Source: Cololabis saira (Eukaryota; Chordata; Actinopteri; Beloniformes; Belonidae). From it: a DNA stretch of 64,000 nucleotides. Shown in pieces: positions 52,149 through 63,028 of the stretch. Where the stretch lies: assembly GCF_033807715.1 (NCBI RefSeq), contig NC_084587.1, positions 16,164,017 to 16,228,016 of the forward strand, written 5' to 3'. Every line of letters starts with the position of its first letter. Position 1 is the first letter of the stretch. Position numbers and translations under genes: made by a program. The notes under the pieces were generated by a model, which saw only the letters and a program-made list of their open reading frames with translations, was not told the DNA's origin and made no database searches.

Positions 52149-54278
52149 AAAACAACCAGAAAACAGAATTACATATTTTTTAATTCAGTCTATACAGTAA
52201 CTGAACATACTTTACAATTTCCATGGGCTTCAACAATCAAGACACAAACATTTAACCATCTCATGGTTTCACTACAAGTTATGCAGAAAGAGATGCACAG
52301 TTTTGGCAAAAGCCCAGCTTTTCAAGCTACAAGGCATAAGGCAGTGAGTTTTCCAACCGATGCAGACTTTTGTGATGTTTTCGTTCAAAAGTCTGGGATA
52401 GCAAAGTGAGGGGAATTTTTCAGGAGGCTGACAAGAGTCATCTTGAGCTCTGCAGCCGAACCGTCTCAGCTTTACCTCTGTACGTTGTGGATACCAGATC
52501 CAGCAGCGGGGGATCGGCCAAAAAGACAAAGTGTCGACATTTTCAACGAATGCGTCAAATAAAAAAATTAAAAAAGGTCTTGTACTGTACAGTTTAACAG
52601 TGTTATGACTCTACGATAAGTTGCCAGCACTTTTTTAACAATGACAGATGTCACAACACATCAAGCGATTAACATGTACAGAAAAGAAAAGAAAACATTA
52701 AAAGGTGTTTTTTTTTTGTCTTTTTTTGTTTAATTTAAGTTCACTAAAACAGAACTCTACAACACTGCATTAACACTGTTTTCAGCTCAACTATTAACCA
52801 ATGAAGTTGCTTTTATTTACATCCTGCAGGAGGTGAGGCAGGTTTATTCAACGTATAATAGGAATATTGAGGTTTATAATCACTACTCCTCCGTTCATTT
52901 CAAATCTTCAACTAAAACGTAATTACTTAATTTACAATCTGCCGGCATTACGCTACACGTAGACGGCAACATACGGATTAAAAAAAGGCCAAATCCTTGA
53001 AATAAAAAGAAAACATATAACAGATATGTAAAAAATATTGTCCTTCACTGTTGCCGCACCATTCAGACTAGAAGAGTCGGTGTGACTGATTGTCTACCGA
53101 GGATGAAAAATGCTGGGAAAGAAGATCCTTGCAATAAAACATTTTCACCCAAGGTTAACATTCCAGTAAAATAACTAATTATAAAAACATTGCATTCATC
53201 TGCGTGCTTTTGTATGAGATTACATGCGCTTTAGAAAGAGACATGTAAAAAAAACACTGCCAGTACAGTAGAAAAACCCACAAAAAATATTAAGAACCTT
53301 ATGTGTGGCTTTCCGTCTACGACTCCGGGAGGGAAATGGTGACGCTGACCATACTGTAAATGTGCAATATTATTTACATTTCTGAAGCACTTCTGGAAAT
53401 GTGATGAAATTTTGTCGGAAAGTGGTCTGACAACTCATTCAGTGAACACACGAGAGCACCAGTGACCAAATGAAACTTTCCCAAGTTTGGAAATCTCACA
53501 TGACCACATATGAACAAGCTTTGACACCATCAGTCACCAAACCGCATGGAGTCACAACTTTCACAATCACAAACCGCCAATCGTGACACACAATCTGATG
53601 TATTTACACTGGACTCTCCTGTTTCAACTCATATTTTAACACTGAAACAAGCTGACCGAAGGGTTTTTAGTTGTTGTTCCAAAGTTACCTTTAACTGTTT
53701 TCAGCGATTGCTTTGATTATCCTTCATGCAGCTTCTTTTCAAGGTAAACAGATTGAGCGCAAACTGGAGAGAGGTTCATTGAAGTGGCTCAAAAAGTTTC
53801 CCTTTTCCCATGCGAGACAAAGTAGAGTTCCAGAAAATGTCAAAGTGAGACAAGTTTGTATGAAGTCACATAAAGTAAGGCCCCATCAGTACAATCAAAA
53901 TGATTCTGCTTGCTACTGGAATTATTCAGCATTAGCTGGCTCAGCAACACCGTCAATCATTGCTGTTAAAAGCGTTTTGATTTAAAAACAGGTACAAATG
54001 TTAAACTTCTTATTATTCTGACCTGATTAAAGGATTGAATGTGCACAAAGGCCCATCAGAAGATATTAAAGGTAGGGTAGATGTTTTTGTTGCTTTTTCT
54101 AACATCTCCTACCGAATGTTTAAGAAATGCAGAGCATTTATATATAAAGTTTATTTTCCTGTTAGTGTAAGCTTCAGATTGTGGCATTTCACTAGTTTTC
54201 ATTCATGTTACCTGTTAAGTTATTGACACTAAATGCGTAACAATTACATTTAAAAAAAACAAACACACTAAAGTCATT

Positions 54279-54405
54279 GGCCCGGTTTCCCAGATCAGTT
54301 AAGTAGCTCTTAACAGCGAAAGACTTCTTTCAAACCTTCTTAAGGAGCCTGTGAAAGAAGTCTTTCGCTGTTAAGAGCTACTTAACTGATCTGGGAAACC
54401 GGGCC
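54279..54405. repeat. Perfect 54-bp inverted repeat
   Basis: Arm 54279-54332 (starts GGCCCGGTTTCCCAGATCAG) is exactly complementary to 54352-54405 (ends CTGATCTGGGAAACCGGGCC), with a 19-nt loop. The absence of any mismatch indicates a recent insertion or active homogenisation of a fold-back MITE. Confidence 0.95.
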
Positions 54406-56103
54406 ATTGTTGGTTAAAGCAGCCCAAAGGATTTCTTTTCCTGTTATATAATCAATTTCAAATTTTATTTGAAGGGATATTTGCTTCCTTTTAGGAAAGT
54501 AAACTAGCTGTTGCAGCCTCCTGTCTGAGGAAGTATTTTATAGTTTATAGTGGCAACAACTTTGCATTGATTTTAAGCACAATGTGACACATCCAAAATT
54601 ATTTAAACTGTCTCACAGAGCTAAAGAGGAGACTAAGAGACTGGAGGACGCAACGACTGAGGAAAAATCAAGAGACAGACCAAATAAGGGTCTAAACAAG
54701 AGTAAATCTTGGACTACGTGTGACTTCACCTCCACACTTCCTGGAGACCCTGCCAAGATTAAACTGCAAAAGTCCATTTGTGCTGCTTTAAAGTTTCAAA
54801 TAAACTTAAGTGTGCATCACAGATTCTGACTGTCTAGATATCTTCTTCTTTTTTTGACAACATCAAATATCATGAGCACGCAACCAGGATTTCTTTGTAT
54901 TTACATAAATATCAGGCAGACAAACTGAATCATTTCTCCACAGTCTATTTGAAGGTCTGTGCTTTACTAAGGCACACTTAGTACGAACAGTTGGGAGAAC
55001 TCAATATTGCCAGCTAGTGCTACATATTTTGTAAATCTGTAGTGTAAATAAACACAAAATGTGACATATCAGAGGTGGCTGCATCACATTTGTGTTTTAG
55101 CGTAACTGTCAATCATCGCCAAGCAGAGTTACAAAATTCTAGGAATTATTAAAGTTGGAAACTTTCCGTGGAAACTGATGAGGAGATGGGATGATTAATA
55201 GAAGGATATTAACGAGATATAACTGGAAATTTACAAAACCGCGGGTCAGTCTATGACAGGAAACCTAAACGGGAGTCAAAATCCCTTTTTTGGGCATAAT
55301 TTTGGTTTATTTACTTGATTAAACAATCCAATTTAATGCAAAGTCATTTGAATTTCCAACGCCTGCATACCGTTGCTGATGTATAGAGCCCCTCAGTAAC
55401 ACACCAGGATGACTGATAACGCCCTATTCGAGTCAAACAACTATATCCAGCCAAGAAAGCTTTGATACTGCTGCGTGAAATAGCTTAATGTAACCTTGGT
55501 AACAGCATTTTTCATTAACATAACGATGATATCTGACTCTTTACTGTGCGTTCTTTATATTCGTTCGTGTGGCATCAATTGTAAATTATTTGAACTAATG
55601 CAGAATATTCCAATCAATTATCTAACCGCATCCTGGATGTGTGGAGAACAACACATCTGGGATTGTTTGCGTAACTGGGAGTCAAAACTACTTCAAAAGT
55701 TTTATTAAAAATGCTTTCACAACAGATTAGAATATGTTAAAGCGTCTCAGCTTGATTTCTCATGGAAAGTTTGGGAAATTGATCAGAGATTTTCCATCCC
55801 TCTACGACCCCTCTTATTTCTCACAGTTGCAATCTTGCGAGGACAAACAAGTTCAGACTGGCCTGGATTTTTACAGCATTAATGTGTTCACAACAACATG
55901 GAAACTTGAAAATATGGACTGGTTCTTGAGAACACGTGATTAGATGCACACGTCCATCTTTGGGCTGGTTCATTCACACTGAACAGATTATGAGATCTTT
56001 TTCGTGTCATGTCACAACTTTAAAAAATACTGGAGTGTATAGGACCTTAAACTTATCACGGATTCTCATGCATTCCCCCCCCCACCTGCTGTATGAGGTC
56101 GCT

Positions 56104-59100
56104 CTACAGCAAGGCGCTGGACATGTTACTGTTCTGCCAGCGCAGACATGTCGTCTTGGAGTGCTTGTACAGATGTGAGGACTGACTGAAGCGCTTGCCG
56201 CACTTGAGACAAGCGTACGGCTTCTCTCCCGTGTGCACGCGGATGTGCTTCTTGCAGTCGGTCAGGGTGAGGAAGGTTTTGCAGCAGATCTTGCAGGCGT
56301 ACTTTCGCGCCCCTTCCACCACCAGGACGTTGTGCTCCGAGAGGGCCTTCTTGCACTTGGAGAGAACGTCTGCCGAAGCCCGGGTGAGCTGCGGCGGGAG
56401 CGACGTGGGCCTGCCGCCGCCGCTCATGTCGTACCCGCCGCTCTCGTTGAGGAGCAGGGGACCGGCCAGATGCGACGAAGAGGACGCAGAGTCCTGAAGA
56501 ACCCCCCCCGCTCCTCCGTCTCCTCCCACGCCGCCGGACATCTTGGGAGCGATCCGCCTGAAGCCGGGATAGCCCAGAGCGGCCGCCCCTCCCGCCCCTC
56601 TCGGGGGCCGCCCCAGGGAGTGGAGCCCCAGACTGGAGTGCTGGAAGTCCAAACTAAATGGATCGACTCCTCCGTGTCCTCCGCTCGCGCTGCCGCCACC
56701 TCCTCTGGGGTTTCCTAACACATCATGTGGGGGGCGGAGGAACAGAGAATCAGCTTGCAGGTTATCCCCATAGCTGTTTCTGCTCTCGCCGCCGAGCGGA
56801 CCTGACGGGAGGAGAGACGAGGGACCGGAGCCGGCGGCTCCAGCAGCTTCTTGTCTCAGCAGAAAGTGATGTGCAACGGCATCCCCGGTCGTCGTGTTGG
56901 GGAGGTCATCGTCCCCGGCAACCAGCCCCGGACCTCCTCTCCCGAAATCCTTGGGGCTGAGGAAGCTAGAAATGTTGAAAGTGGGTTTTCCGCTCATTCC
57001 GTTATTACAGCCGAAGCCTCCCGGGACCCCGGGGCCCCCCGCCATGGCGCTCTTGAGGAGGAGCTGGGCGTTGGATTGGAGGAGAGGGTCGGAGCTGGGC
57101 TGGGGCTCGGAGGTGAAGCTGCGATCGCTGCTCTCTGGGCTCAGCTCCACCTTCTCCTCCTCTTCCTGGCAGCCCGGTTCTGGTGGGTCGCTACCTTCCG
57201 CCTGGGAAGTCACGTCGCTGTTTTCATCCACCGGCTCGGGGGAACTGAGCGGCTCCCGCTTCACCACCACCTACGGAAAGCAAAAAAAGTTGCTTTGTTC
57301 AAGGTCAACTGAGATAAATAAAATCAATTTAGAGTTTGTCACCGTTCCTAAATTAAATACTATGAAAAAACTAAAAAAAACTTGAACTGGGTTCAAGTTA
57401 ATAACCCAATCTTATAGATCAAGGCCCTGTCTCAATACTACCACTACCTAGTTTTCAGCCCTAGCCCTAAATTTTGTGCGTTCCCGTGAGGGTAGTGGTG
57501 TCCCAATTCCTCTTTTCACCTAGGGGGAGTGAAGAAAACTAGTGTAGTGGCTATGAATCTGTCCCTACGGATCGAGGGATTTCCGATGCTCACTAGTTGA
57601 TCTAGGGCCAGAAAAACTTCCCAGAATGCTTTTGGTCGTCATTTGCGGACTGAATAAAAAAAAAACAAAAACATGGCGGACATTTCTTATTTTTTAGTGA
57701 ATAAAATCAATATTTTGAGTTAGTTTCTGCATAAAAATGCGTTTTGATTACATTGCTAGCGAGAAATATATATTTTACTTTCATAATATTCACTCAGTGA
57801 ATGTATATAATCACTCGTTTGCCTGTTGTTGCGAAGATCACGCCAGAATAAAGGCTGATTTATGGTTCCGCGTTACACCAACGCAGAGCCTATGGCGGAG
57901 GTTACGTAACCTACGCCGTAGGCTCTGCGTCGATTTAACGCAGAACCATAAATCAGCTCCAGAGCCGGCAGGCAGAAATCTCGAAATTTTCGGCGCAAAT
58001 TTCTTAACAGGCGTAGCTACAACTGTTAGATTTCATCTATTAAACCAACATTTATCTTCCTAAATGATTTATTTCAGCCAGCGGTAATTCTCCACAGAGC
58101 TGCAGGTTTCTCCCCGGGACGGCGCAGGGCGATCAAGTCTGTACTCCGGCTGCTGCTGCTCCGAGCCGGCGGCTCTTCTCATCTCCGAAAAACATCGGGT
58201 CAAATTTCTTAACAGGCGTTATTTGGATAAACTGAGCCTCAGCTTCCTGATTTTAGGGGTGGTGCTGGAAGTAGGGGTAGGGGGAGTATTGGGACAGGCC
58301 CCTGGGAAGATTTCAAGTGCCCTAAAATCTGTCCCTTCTTTTTTAGGGGTAGTGATAATAATAATAATAATAATGAATTTAACTTGTAACGCACTTTCCA
58401 TTCAATGAATCTCAAAGTGCTGCACTTAGATCATTATTCATTCATACACATTCTCTCCGGTGGTGGTACGCTACATTTGTAGCCACAGCTGCCCTGGGGC
58501 AGACTGACGGAAGCGTGGCTGCCATATTGCACCAAACGGCCCCTCCGACCACCACCAAACATTCACACACATTCACACGGGGCAAAGTGGGTAAGGTGTC
58601 TTGCCCAAGGACACTACGACAGCAACTGGGACAGAGCCGGATTCGAACCGCCGACCTTCCGATCATTGGATGACCCGCTCTACCACCTGAGCTACTGCCG
58701 TGATAGTGAGGGAGGGCTAGTGAAAGAAAGTAGGGCTAGTGAAAGAAAGTAGGGGGTGTATGGGGATTGGGCCTAACTGTGATTTGACACGATTGTTTAC
58801 CTTCTGCTCCTCTTCCTCAGCCTCCTCTTCCTCAATCCCCGATTTCACCTTGACTCCTGCTGTGTTGTCCTGATGGTCCTGATCCCCCATGTCCTCTTCC
58901 TTACTCACTCCTCCCTGGACCCTCCCCACATTCTCCCCTTCACAGCGTCCGCTGTCTGACTGACTCGGCATCTGAGGGTCATCTTGAGACACGAAGCCAG
59001 TGATTGCAGCGTCCACTTTGGATTCATCCCCCATCTTGTGGGAGTCAGGTGAGAGAAGTGCCCCCTCCTCTTGGTCTGCATTCCCCGCGCCTTCTCCCAT

Positions 59101-59932
59101 CAAGCCCAGGTTGGGGCCGGACGGCCGCTGCCTCTGTCTGGGTCGGTCCTCTGAAAGTCCCAGGACGTGCGAGGGCTTACGTTTGTGGAGGCGTCGGGCT
59201 GGGAAAGACGCCCTCTGTTCCACAAATCTGTTTCCGACTCTGTCCTCCTCAATCCCCCCCAGGGCAGAGTTCACCAAGCTGAGCCCCAGCTGCTGCAGCA
59301 AGAAGGAGCGCTGCAGCTTTGAGGTGGCGGCGCTCGCTGCGAGATTGGGGTTAGGTGCCAGACTGGGGTTGGCAGCCAAGTCTGCAGCTTGCTGCTGCTG
59401 CTGCTGCTGCTGTCTGTGTCTCTGCTGCTCCTGCTGAGGGTGGTGGTGGGTGGATCTCTCCGACGAGGGGGACATAGGCAGCGTGCGCGTGGTTAGGTAG
59501 TGCTTGCAAGCCTTGACCACGTTGTTTAGGTGCAGATGCGAGGCAGCGAGGAGGATATCCATGACGTTGCTCTCTCCCAACATCAGTGTCGACGTGTACA
59601 TCATGTCCACCAGAGCAGCGAATGCTTCGGCTGTCACCACCTGCAAACAGACAAAGTTTATCACCATGTTATCTGTGCACAGTAGAGAAGTGGGCGTGTT
59701 GTTCACTGTTAAAAGTCCAAACCTCGCTGTCCAGCTGGATCATGTTCATACTCGAATCTCCCTCTGCGACCGTGAACAGCGCCCTGAAATGGGTGCTGCA
59801 AGCCGCCAGCACCGACCGGTGGGCCTTGAAGTGTCGGTTTCCCACCACGATGACGCAGTCGCACAGCTGGCCATGGACTCGCTGGTAGTTCAGCTGCTGA
59901 AATATCTGCTCAAAGTGACCAGGGAAATCCAT
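56104..59932 (-). CDS. zbtb5: ZBTB5, BTB/POZ zinc-finger transcription factor
   Basis: Nuclear BTB-C2H2 repressor; the human protein is reported to repress CDKN1A. Three coding exons: 59723-59932 (70 codons), 58801-59640 (280) and 56104-57270 (388 plus stop), in phase, 738 residues (human 677). Seen: start MDFPGHFEQIFQQLNYQRVH, BTB fold (about 1-125) with DCVIVVGNRHFKAHRSVLAA, a polyQ tract near residues 138-153, HKRK basic stretch, conserved block EPLSSPEP and SDVTSQAEGS, and two C-terminal C2H2 fingers (KYACKICCKTFLTLTDCKKH and PYACLKCGKRFSQSSHLYKH) before the terminal LRWQNSN. The acceptor 4 nt upstream of the ATG (tgcag|gggcATG) indicates a 5' UTR exon farther right. Confidence 0.95.
57423..58301. 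mobile_element. TIR element GGCCCTGTCTCAATACT
   Basis: Left GGCCCTGTCTCAATACTACC and right GGGAGTATTGGGACAGGCC are inverted copies with a few differences. A similar terminal word (ATTGGGCCTA) at 58765-58774 suggests that a second, related copy, or the true right end, lies beyond the SINE. No coding capacity. Confidence 0.65.
57853..57958. mobile_element. Palindromic MITE, family member 2
   Basis: GGCTGATTTATGGTTCCGCG pairs with the end CGCAGAACCATAAATCAGC; the centre ggttacgtaacc is itself a perfect palindrome. The best preserved copy of the family, nested in the TIR element of ZBTB5 intron 2. Confidence 0.88.
58358..58700 (-). mobile_element. tRNA-derived SINE
   Basis: On the minus strand the head reads CGGCAGTAGCTCAGGTGGTA (A box) and then GGTTCGAATCC (B box), as in a tRNA, followed by a body with CTTGGGCAAGACACCTTACC and a 3' tail of ATT repeats. 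TGATA flanks both ends (58353-58357 and 58701-58705). RNA polymerase III boxes are intact by eye. Confidence 0.88.
59392..59440 (-). repeat. CAG repeat encoding polyglutamine in ZBTB5
   Basis: On the coding strand, interrupted CAG units encode QQEQQRHRQQQQQQQQ; eight consecutive Gln codons are pure CAG. It lies in the linker after the BTB domain and is absent from the human protein as I know it. Confidence 0.9.
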
Positions 59933-60129
59933 GCCCCTGCAGACAGACCAGCACACAAGCCAAGATCTACAAGTTAATAAACAGATTATTCATTATGGAG
60001 CTGTGCCTTATGCAGTGGCTCAGGCCCGGGTCTACGAGGGTGCAAAAGCATGCATTGCACCCTCAGTTTATGTGTTTGCATGCTCAGTTGAAAAGACGAA
60101 AAGAAAACTGACAAATGCGCGCGCATCAG

Positions 60130-60277
60130 CCTGATTTATGGTTCCGCCTTAAATCGACGGCGTAGCCTACGGCGTAGGATACGCGGCGACACGCGGCGAC
60201 ATGCACCGTACGTTCGCATCACCGCGTATCCTACGCTGGAAGCTCTGCGTTGGTGCAACGCAGAACCATAAACCAGC
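60130..60277. mobile_element. Palindromic MITE, family member 3
   Basis: Left end CTGATTTATGGTTCCGCC, right end CGCAGAACCATAAACCAG, with a duplicated cgcggcgac in the centre. Same family as 45183 and 57853. Confidence 0.8.
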
Positions 60278-60410
60278 CAGTGTCCGTCACTCATCTGCGT
60301 CCAGCAGTTTCCTGCACCAGCAAGACGCTGCTCTCTGCTGCTCCGTTAACACAAAGTAACGATGGATATTCGGAAGTGGTTCAAGCACAACGACGCAAGC
60401 AAGTTTACAG

Positions 60411-60768
60411 GACTGTCTCAGAAAATTAGATTATTGTGATAAAGTCCTTTATTTTTCTGTAATGCAATAAAAAAAAAAAGTCATACATTCTGGATTCATT
60501 AGAAATCAACTGAAATATTGCAAACCTTTTATTATTTTAATGTTGCTGATCATGGCTTACAGTTTAAGATTAAGATTCCCAGAATATTCAAATTTTTTGA
60601 GATAGGATATTTGAGTTTTCTTAAGCTGTAAGCCATGATCAGCAATATTAAAATAATAAAAGGCTTGCAATATTTCAGTTGATTTGTAATGAATCCAGAA
60701 TGTATGACATTTTTGCATTACAGAAAATAAAGGACTTTATCACAATATTCTAATTTTCTGAGACAGTC
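60411..60768. mobile_element. Large fold-back element
   Basis: Arms of about 150 bp: GACTGTCTCAGAAAATTAGA at the left against TCTAATTTTCTGAGACAGTC-type sequence at the right, continuing inward through taaagtcctttatttt, cattctggattcat and gctgatcatggcttacag. A few substitutions separate the arms. Non-coding. Confidence 0.9.
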
Positions 60769-62221
60769 TTGTATATTTATGGTTAAATTTATTTTTGTTG
60801 CTATGTTTTATTTTCTGTTGCTAGATTTTCTGATGGGTGAGGTAGTCCAGACTAAATGTAGCATTTTCTTTGTTCTGCAGCGATATTGCTGCAAAAATGC
60901 ACTTGAAATACACTTCAAATATTCTTGTTTTGCTATTATTATTCCGCTTGAAATTATGGGAAAATGCATAATTTAGTGTTGAATAACGTGCCAGGCATGT
61001 GCACCCCCTCTGATCTGAAATGCACCCCTAGTCATCATTTTCTAGAACCGGCCCTGCAGTGGCTACAAAATAAACAACTTTAGGACAGCTTTGGCCATAT
61101 CATTGATGAATATGATGATTAGGAGACATAAAAAGGGGGGCAGACTATTGCTTGCAGACTATCATTACCACTAATGACCAAATGACATGAAAATGCGGCC
61201 CAAAATGACTAATACTAACAGCAATTCCTTTCCAGTGGGCTGATCACGTTGTTAAAAGTAATATATTGGGAAATAACCTCTCATTTAAGTCATTTCAGAT
61301 GTTTTTACATGTGCATTCCAGTTAACAACATTCACCCCCCCCCCCTTAACAGCACCACCAGTTAGCCCATACAAATACACTGGCATGACAGACGAGAATA
61401 GAGCCAAGCATGTAACATTACCTTCAAATTTCCGACACTGCTAAGACCAAGAAGCAGTTATAAAAACTAAGAAAAGTGTTGATAAGAAACTGCAGTGGCT
61501 AAATGTAGCTGTCTGCAGCGCAGCTAACTGCTGGTAGCTACAGCACAAGGGGCGACATGAGCTCCTCCGGGGTAATTATTTACTCTATCAAGGCTAAAAT
61601 ATCCTTAAATGTTGCTACAAACAGCTAACATTTCCAGTGCTACGTCCAACATCTCTTGCAGTCCACTTCCTCTCAGTTTTTCCCCGTATAGTCTGAATAA
61701 TTTGGCTGCTGCTGGCCGGATTGTGCTGCGTTCACGGACACCGTTTGTGTTTTAAATCTGACATGCTGAAATGCTGTTTAAGACAGTGCTCATGGTGATA
61801 ATGAGAATCAGCATCGATCATGTCTGAATGTAGTGTGTGTGTTGTAATTTGTACCAATATCGCCTTACTCAGACGTTTTTTTTGTTGTTTTTCTTTTTCA
61901 ACCAGACTCACAGGGGGGCGCTGTGCTTCACTTCCACGTCCATGACCTCGCAGAGGTGAAGCCCTGCACTTCCCCCGTTTCACCACGGGGTGTCGCTGCT
62001 GCAGCCTCGCGGCCAGGGAGTGATGCTCAACTACAAAGATTGTAGTCGATCAAGATGGAAACATCCCTGCTGCAAACTGGGGCTGCAACCCAAAATGTTG
62101 AAAGAGCCATCTTGGACCAAAAACACTAAAAACAAATGTCTGGAGCCGCAAAAAAATGAAAAGTCTTGTATAAGCATTAGAATGAAGGCAACACATGTTG
62201 CAGATTTTTTTTTTCATTATG

Positions 62222-62530
62222 CACTTCGAGAAAAAAGTCGAAATGTCGAAAAAAAGTTGAAATGTTGAGAAAAAAGTCGAAATTATGAGAAAAAAGTCGA
62301 AATGTCGAGATTAATGTTGGATTACAATCTTGAGAAAAAAGTCGAAATTTCAAGAAAAAAGTCAAAATGTCGAGAAAAAAGTCGAAATTTCGAGAAAAAG
62401 TCGAAATTTCGAGAAAAAAGTCAAAATGTCGAGAAAAAAGTCGAAATGTCAAGAAAAAAGTTGAAATGTCGAGATTAAAGTTGAAGTACAATCTTGAGAA
62501 AAAAGTCGAAATGTTGAGAAAAAAGTCAAA
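62222..62530. repeat. Tandem repeat of GAGAAAAAAGTCGAAATGTC units
   Basis: About 14 imperfect copies of a roughly 20-bp unit, with occasional half-length and longer variants. The Lys/Ser/Arg-rich frames on the plus strand and Phe/Leu-rich frames on the minus strand are consequences of the repeat. Confidence 0.92.
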
Positions 62531-62687
62531 ATGTCAAAATTTGAACAAAAAAAATCGAGCTGCTCAATGGCATTTGTATATTTTACGCAAGTTTAGCAAA
62601 CGTTATTTACAAAGCACAGCCAACACAGGCCCAAGTACAAAACATAAGGAATAACAATAGATTATAAATAGATTACAATTAATAATT

Positions 62688-62689
<2 letters not shown>

Positions 62690-62765
<76 letters not shown>
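62690..62765. repeat. (CA)n(TA)n compound microsatellite
   Basis: About 14 CA units running directly into about 23 TA units, 260 bp upstream of the POLR1E start. Confidence 0.97.
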
Positions 62766-62768
<3 letters not shown>

Positions 62769-63028
62769 TCATGAGGCAAATAAAAGCATGATGAGCTGAA
62801 TGATAATGATAAAAATACAATATTTTCATCTGATTTGAGTCAATGCAAAATATTTCAAAATGTTTTAAAGAAAAAAAAAAGGAATATAAGGGCAGGACTT
62901 TTGGACTAGAAAAACAAATCTGAATTGTTTAATCAACTCTGCATTTGTCCTGCCGGAAATGTATTTTTGTGACCACAGAAAAACAGAGGAGTGAAACATC
63001 TCGCCAAACGTAAAATATCACAACAGCA

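Larger units (their letters stand above)
51966..56103. other. GRHPR 3' UTR and probable long ZBTB5 3' UTR
   Basis: 4.1 kb without a supported coding exon. The first about 200 bp belong to GRHPR. Much of the rest is probably the ZBTB5 3' UTR on the minus strand, since the mammalian ZBTB5 transcript also has a 3' UTR of several kb. TTTATT at 52812-52817 would be an AATAAA on that strand. Except for the inverted repeat at 54279-54405, the sequence is largely free of transposons, unlike the introns around it. Confidence 0.55.
57271..58800 (-). other. ZBTB5 coding intron 2 made mainly of transposons
   Basis: Donor CAGAAG|gtaaac and acceptor cgtag|GTGGTG. The interior is almost wholly repeat: a TIR element (57423-58301) containing a palindromic MITE, and a tRNA-derived SINE (58358-58700) in flanking repeat sequence that reaches to within about 27 bp of the donor. 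Confidence 0.8.
60021..61056. mobile_element. hAT element with nested MITEs and a vestigial transposase start
   Basis: Termini CAGGCCCGGGTCTA and TAGAACCGGCCCTG with an exact 8-bp duplication CAGTGGCT (60013-60020 and 61057-61064). Inside are a palindromic MITE (60130-60277), an ATG-led stub at 60362 reading MDIRKWFKHNDASKF, which resembles the N-terminus of Zaphod/ZMYM-type hAT proteins, and a large fold-back (60411-60768) inserted just after it. Confidence 0.85.
59933..63028. other. Divergent region ZBTB5/POLR1E
   Basis: 3.1 kb between the two start codons. It includes the ZBTB5 5' UTR intron, a 1-kb hAT element (60021-61056), a unique segment (61100-62200) whose GC-rich part near 61900-62030 may hold the ZBTB5 first exon or promoter, a tandem repeat (62222-62530), a CA/TA array and the POLR1E promoter. 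Confidence 0.6.

Noticed and set aside
53713..54829. Small plus-strand open frames between GRHPR and ZBTB5
   Set aside because: Short, without motifs or intron borders; the region is better explained as ZBTB5 3' UTR on the other strand.
56195..57385. Several long plus-strand open frames
   Set aside because: Antisense shadows of the GC-rich third coding exon of ZBTB5.
58620..58700. A functional tRNA gene on the minus strand
   Set aside because: A and B boxes are present, but the sequence continues into a SINE body with an ATT tail and the cloverleaf is not well kept.
62177..62654. Lys-Ser-Arg-rich and Phe-Leu-rich open frames
   Set aside because: Consequence of the 20-bp tandem repeat; the opposite-strand frames are equally long.
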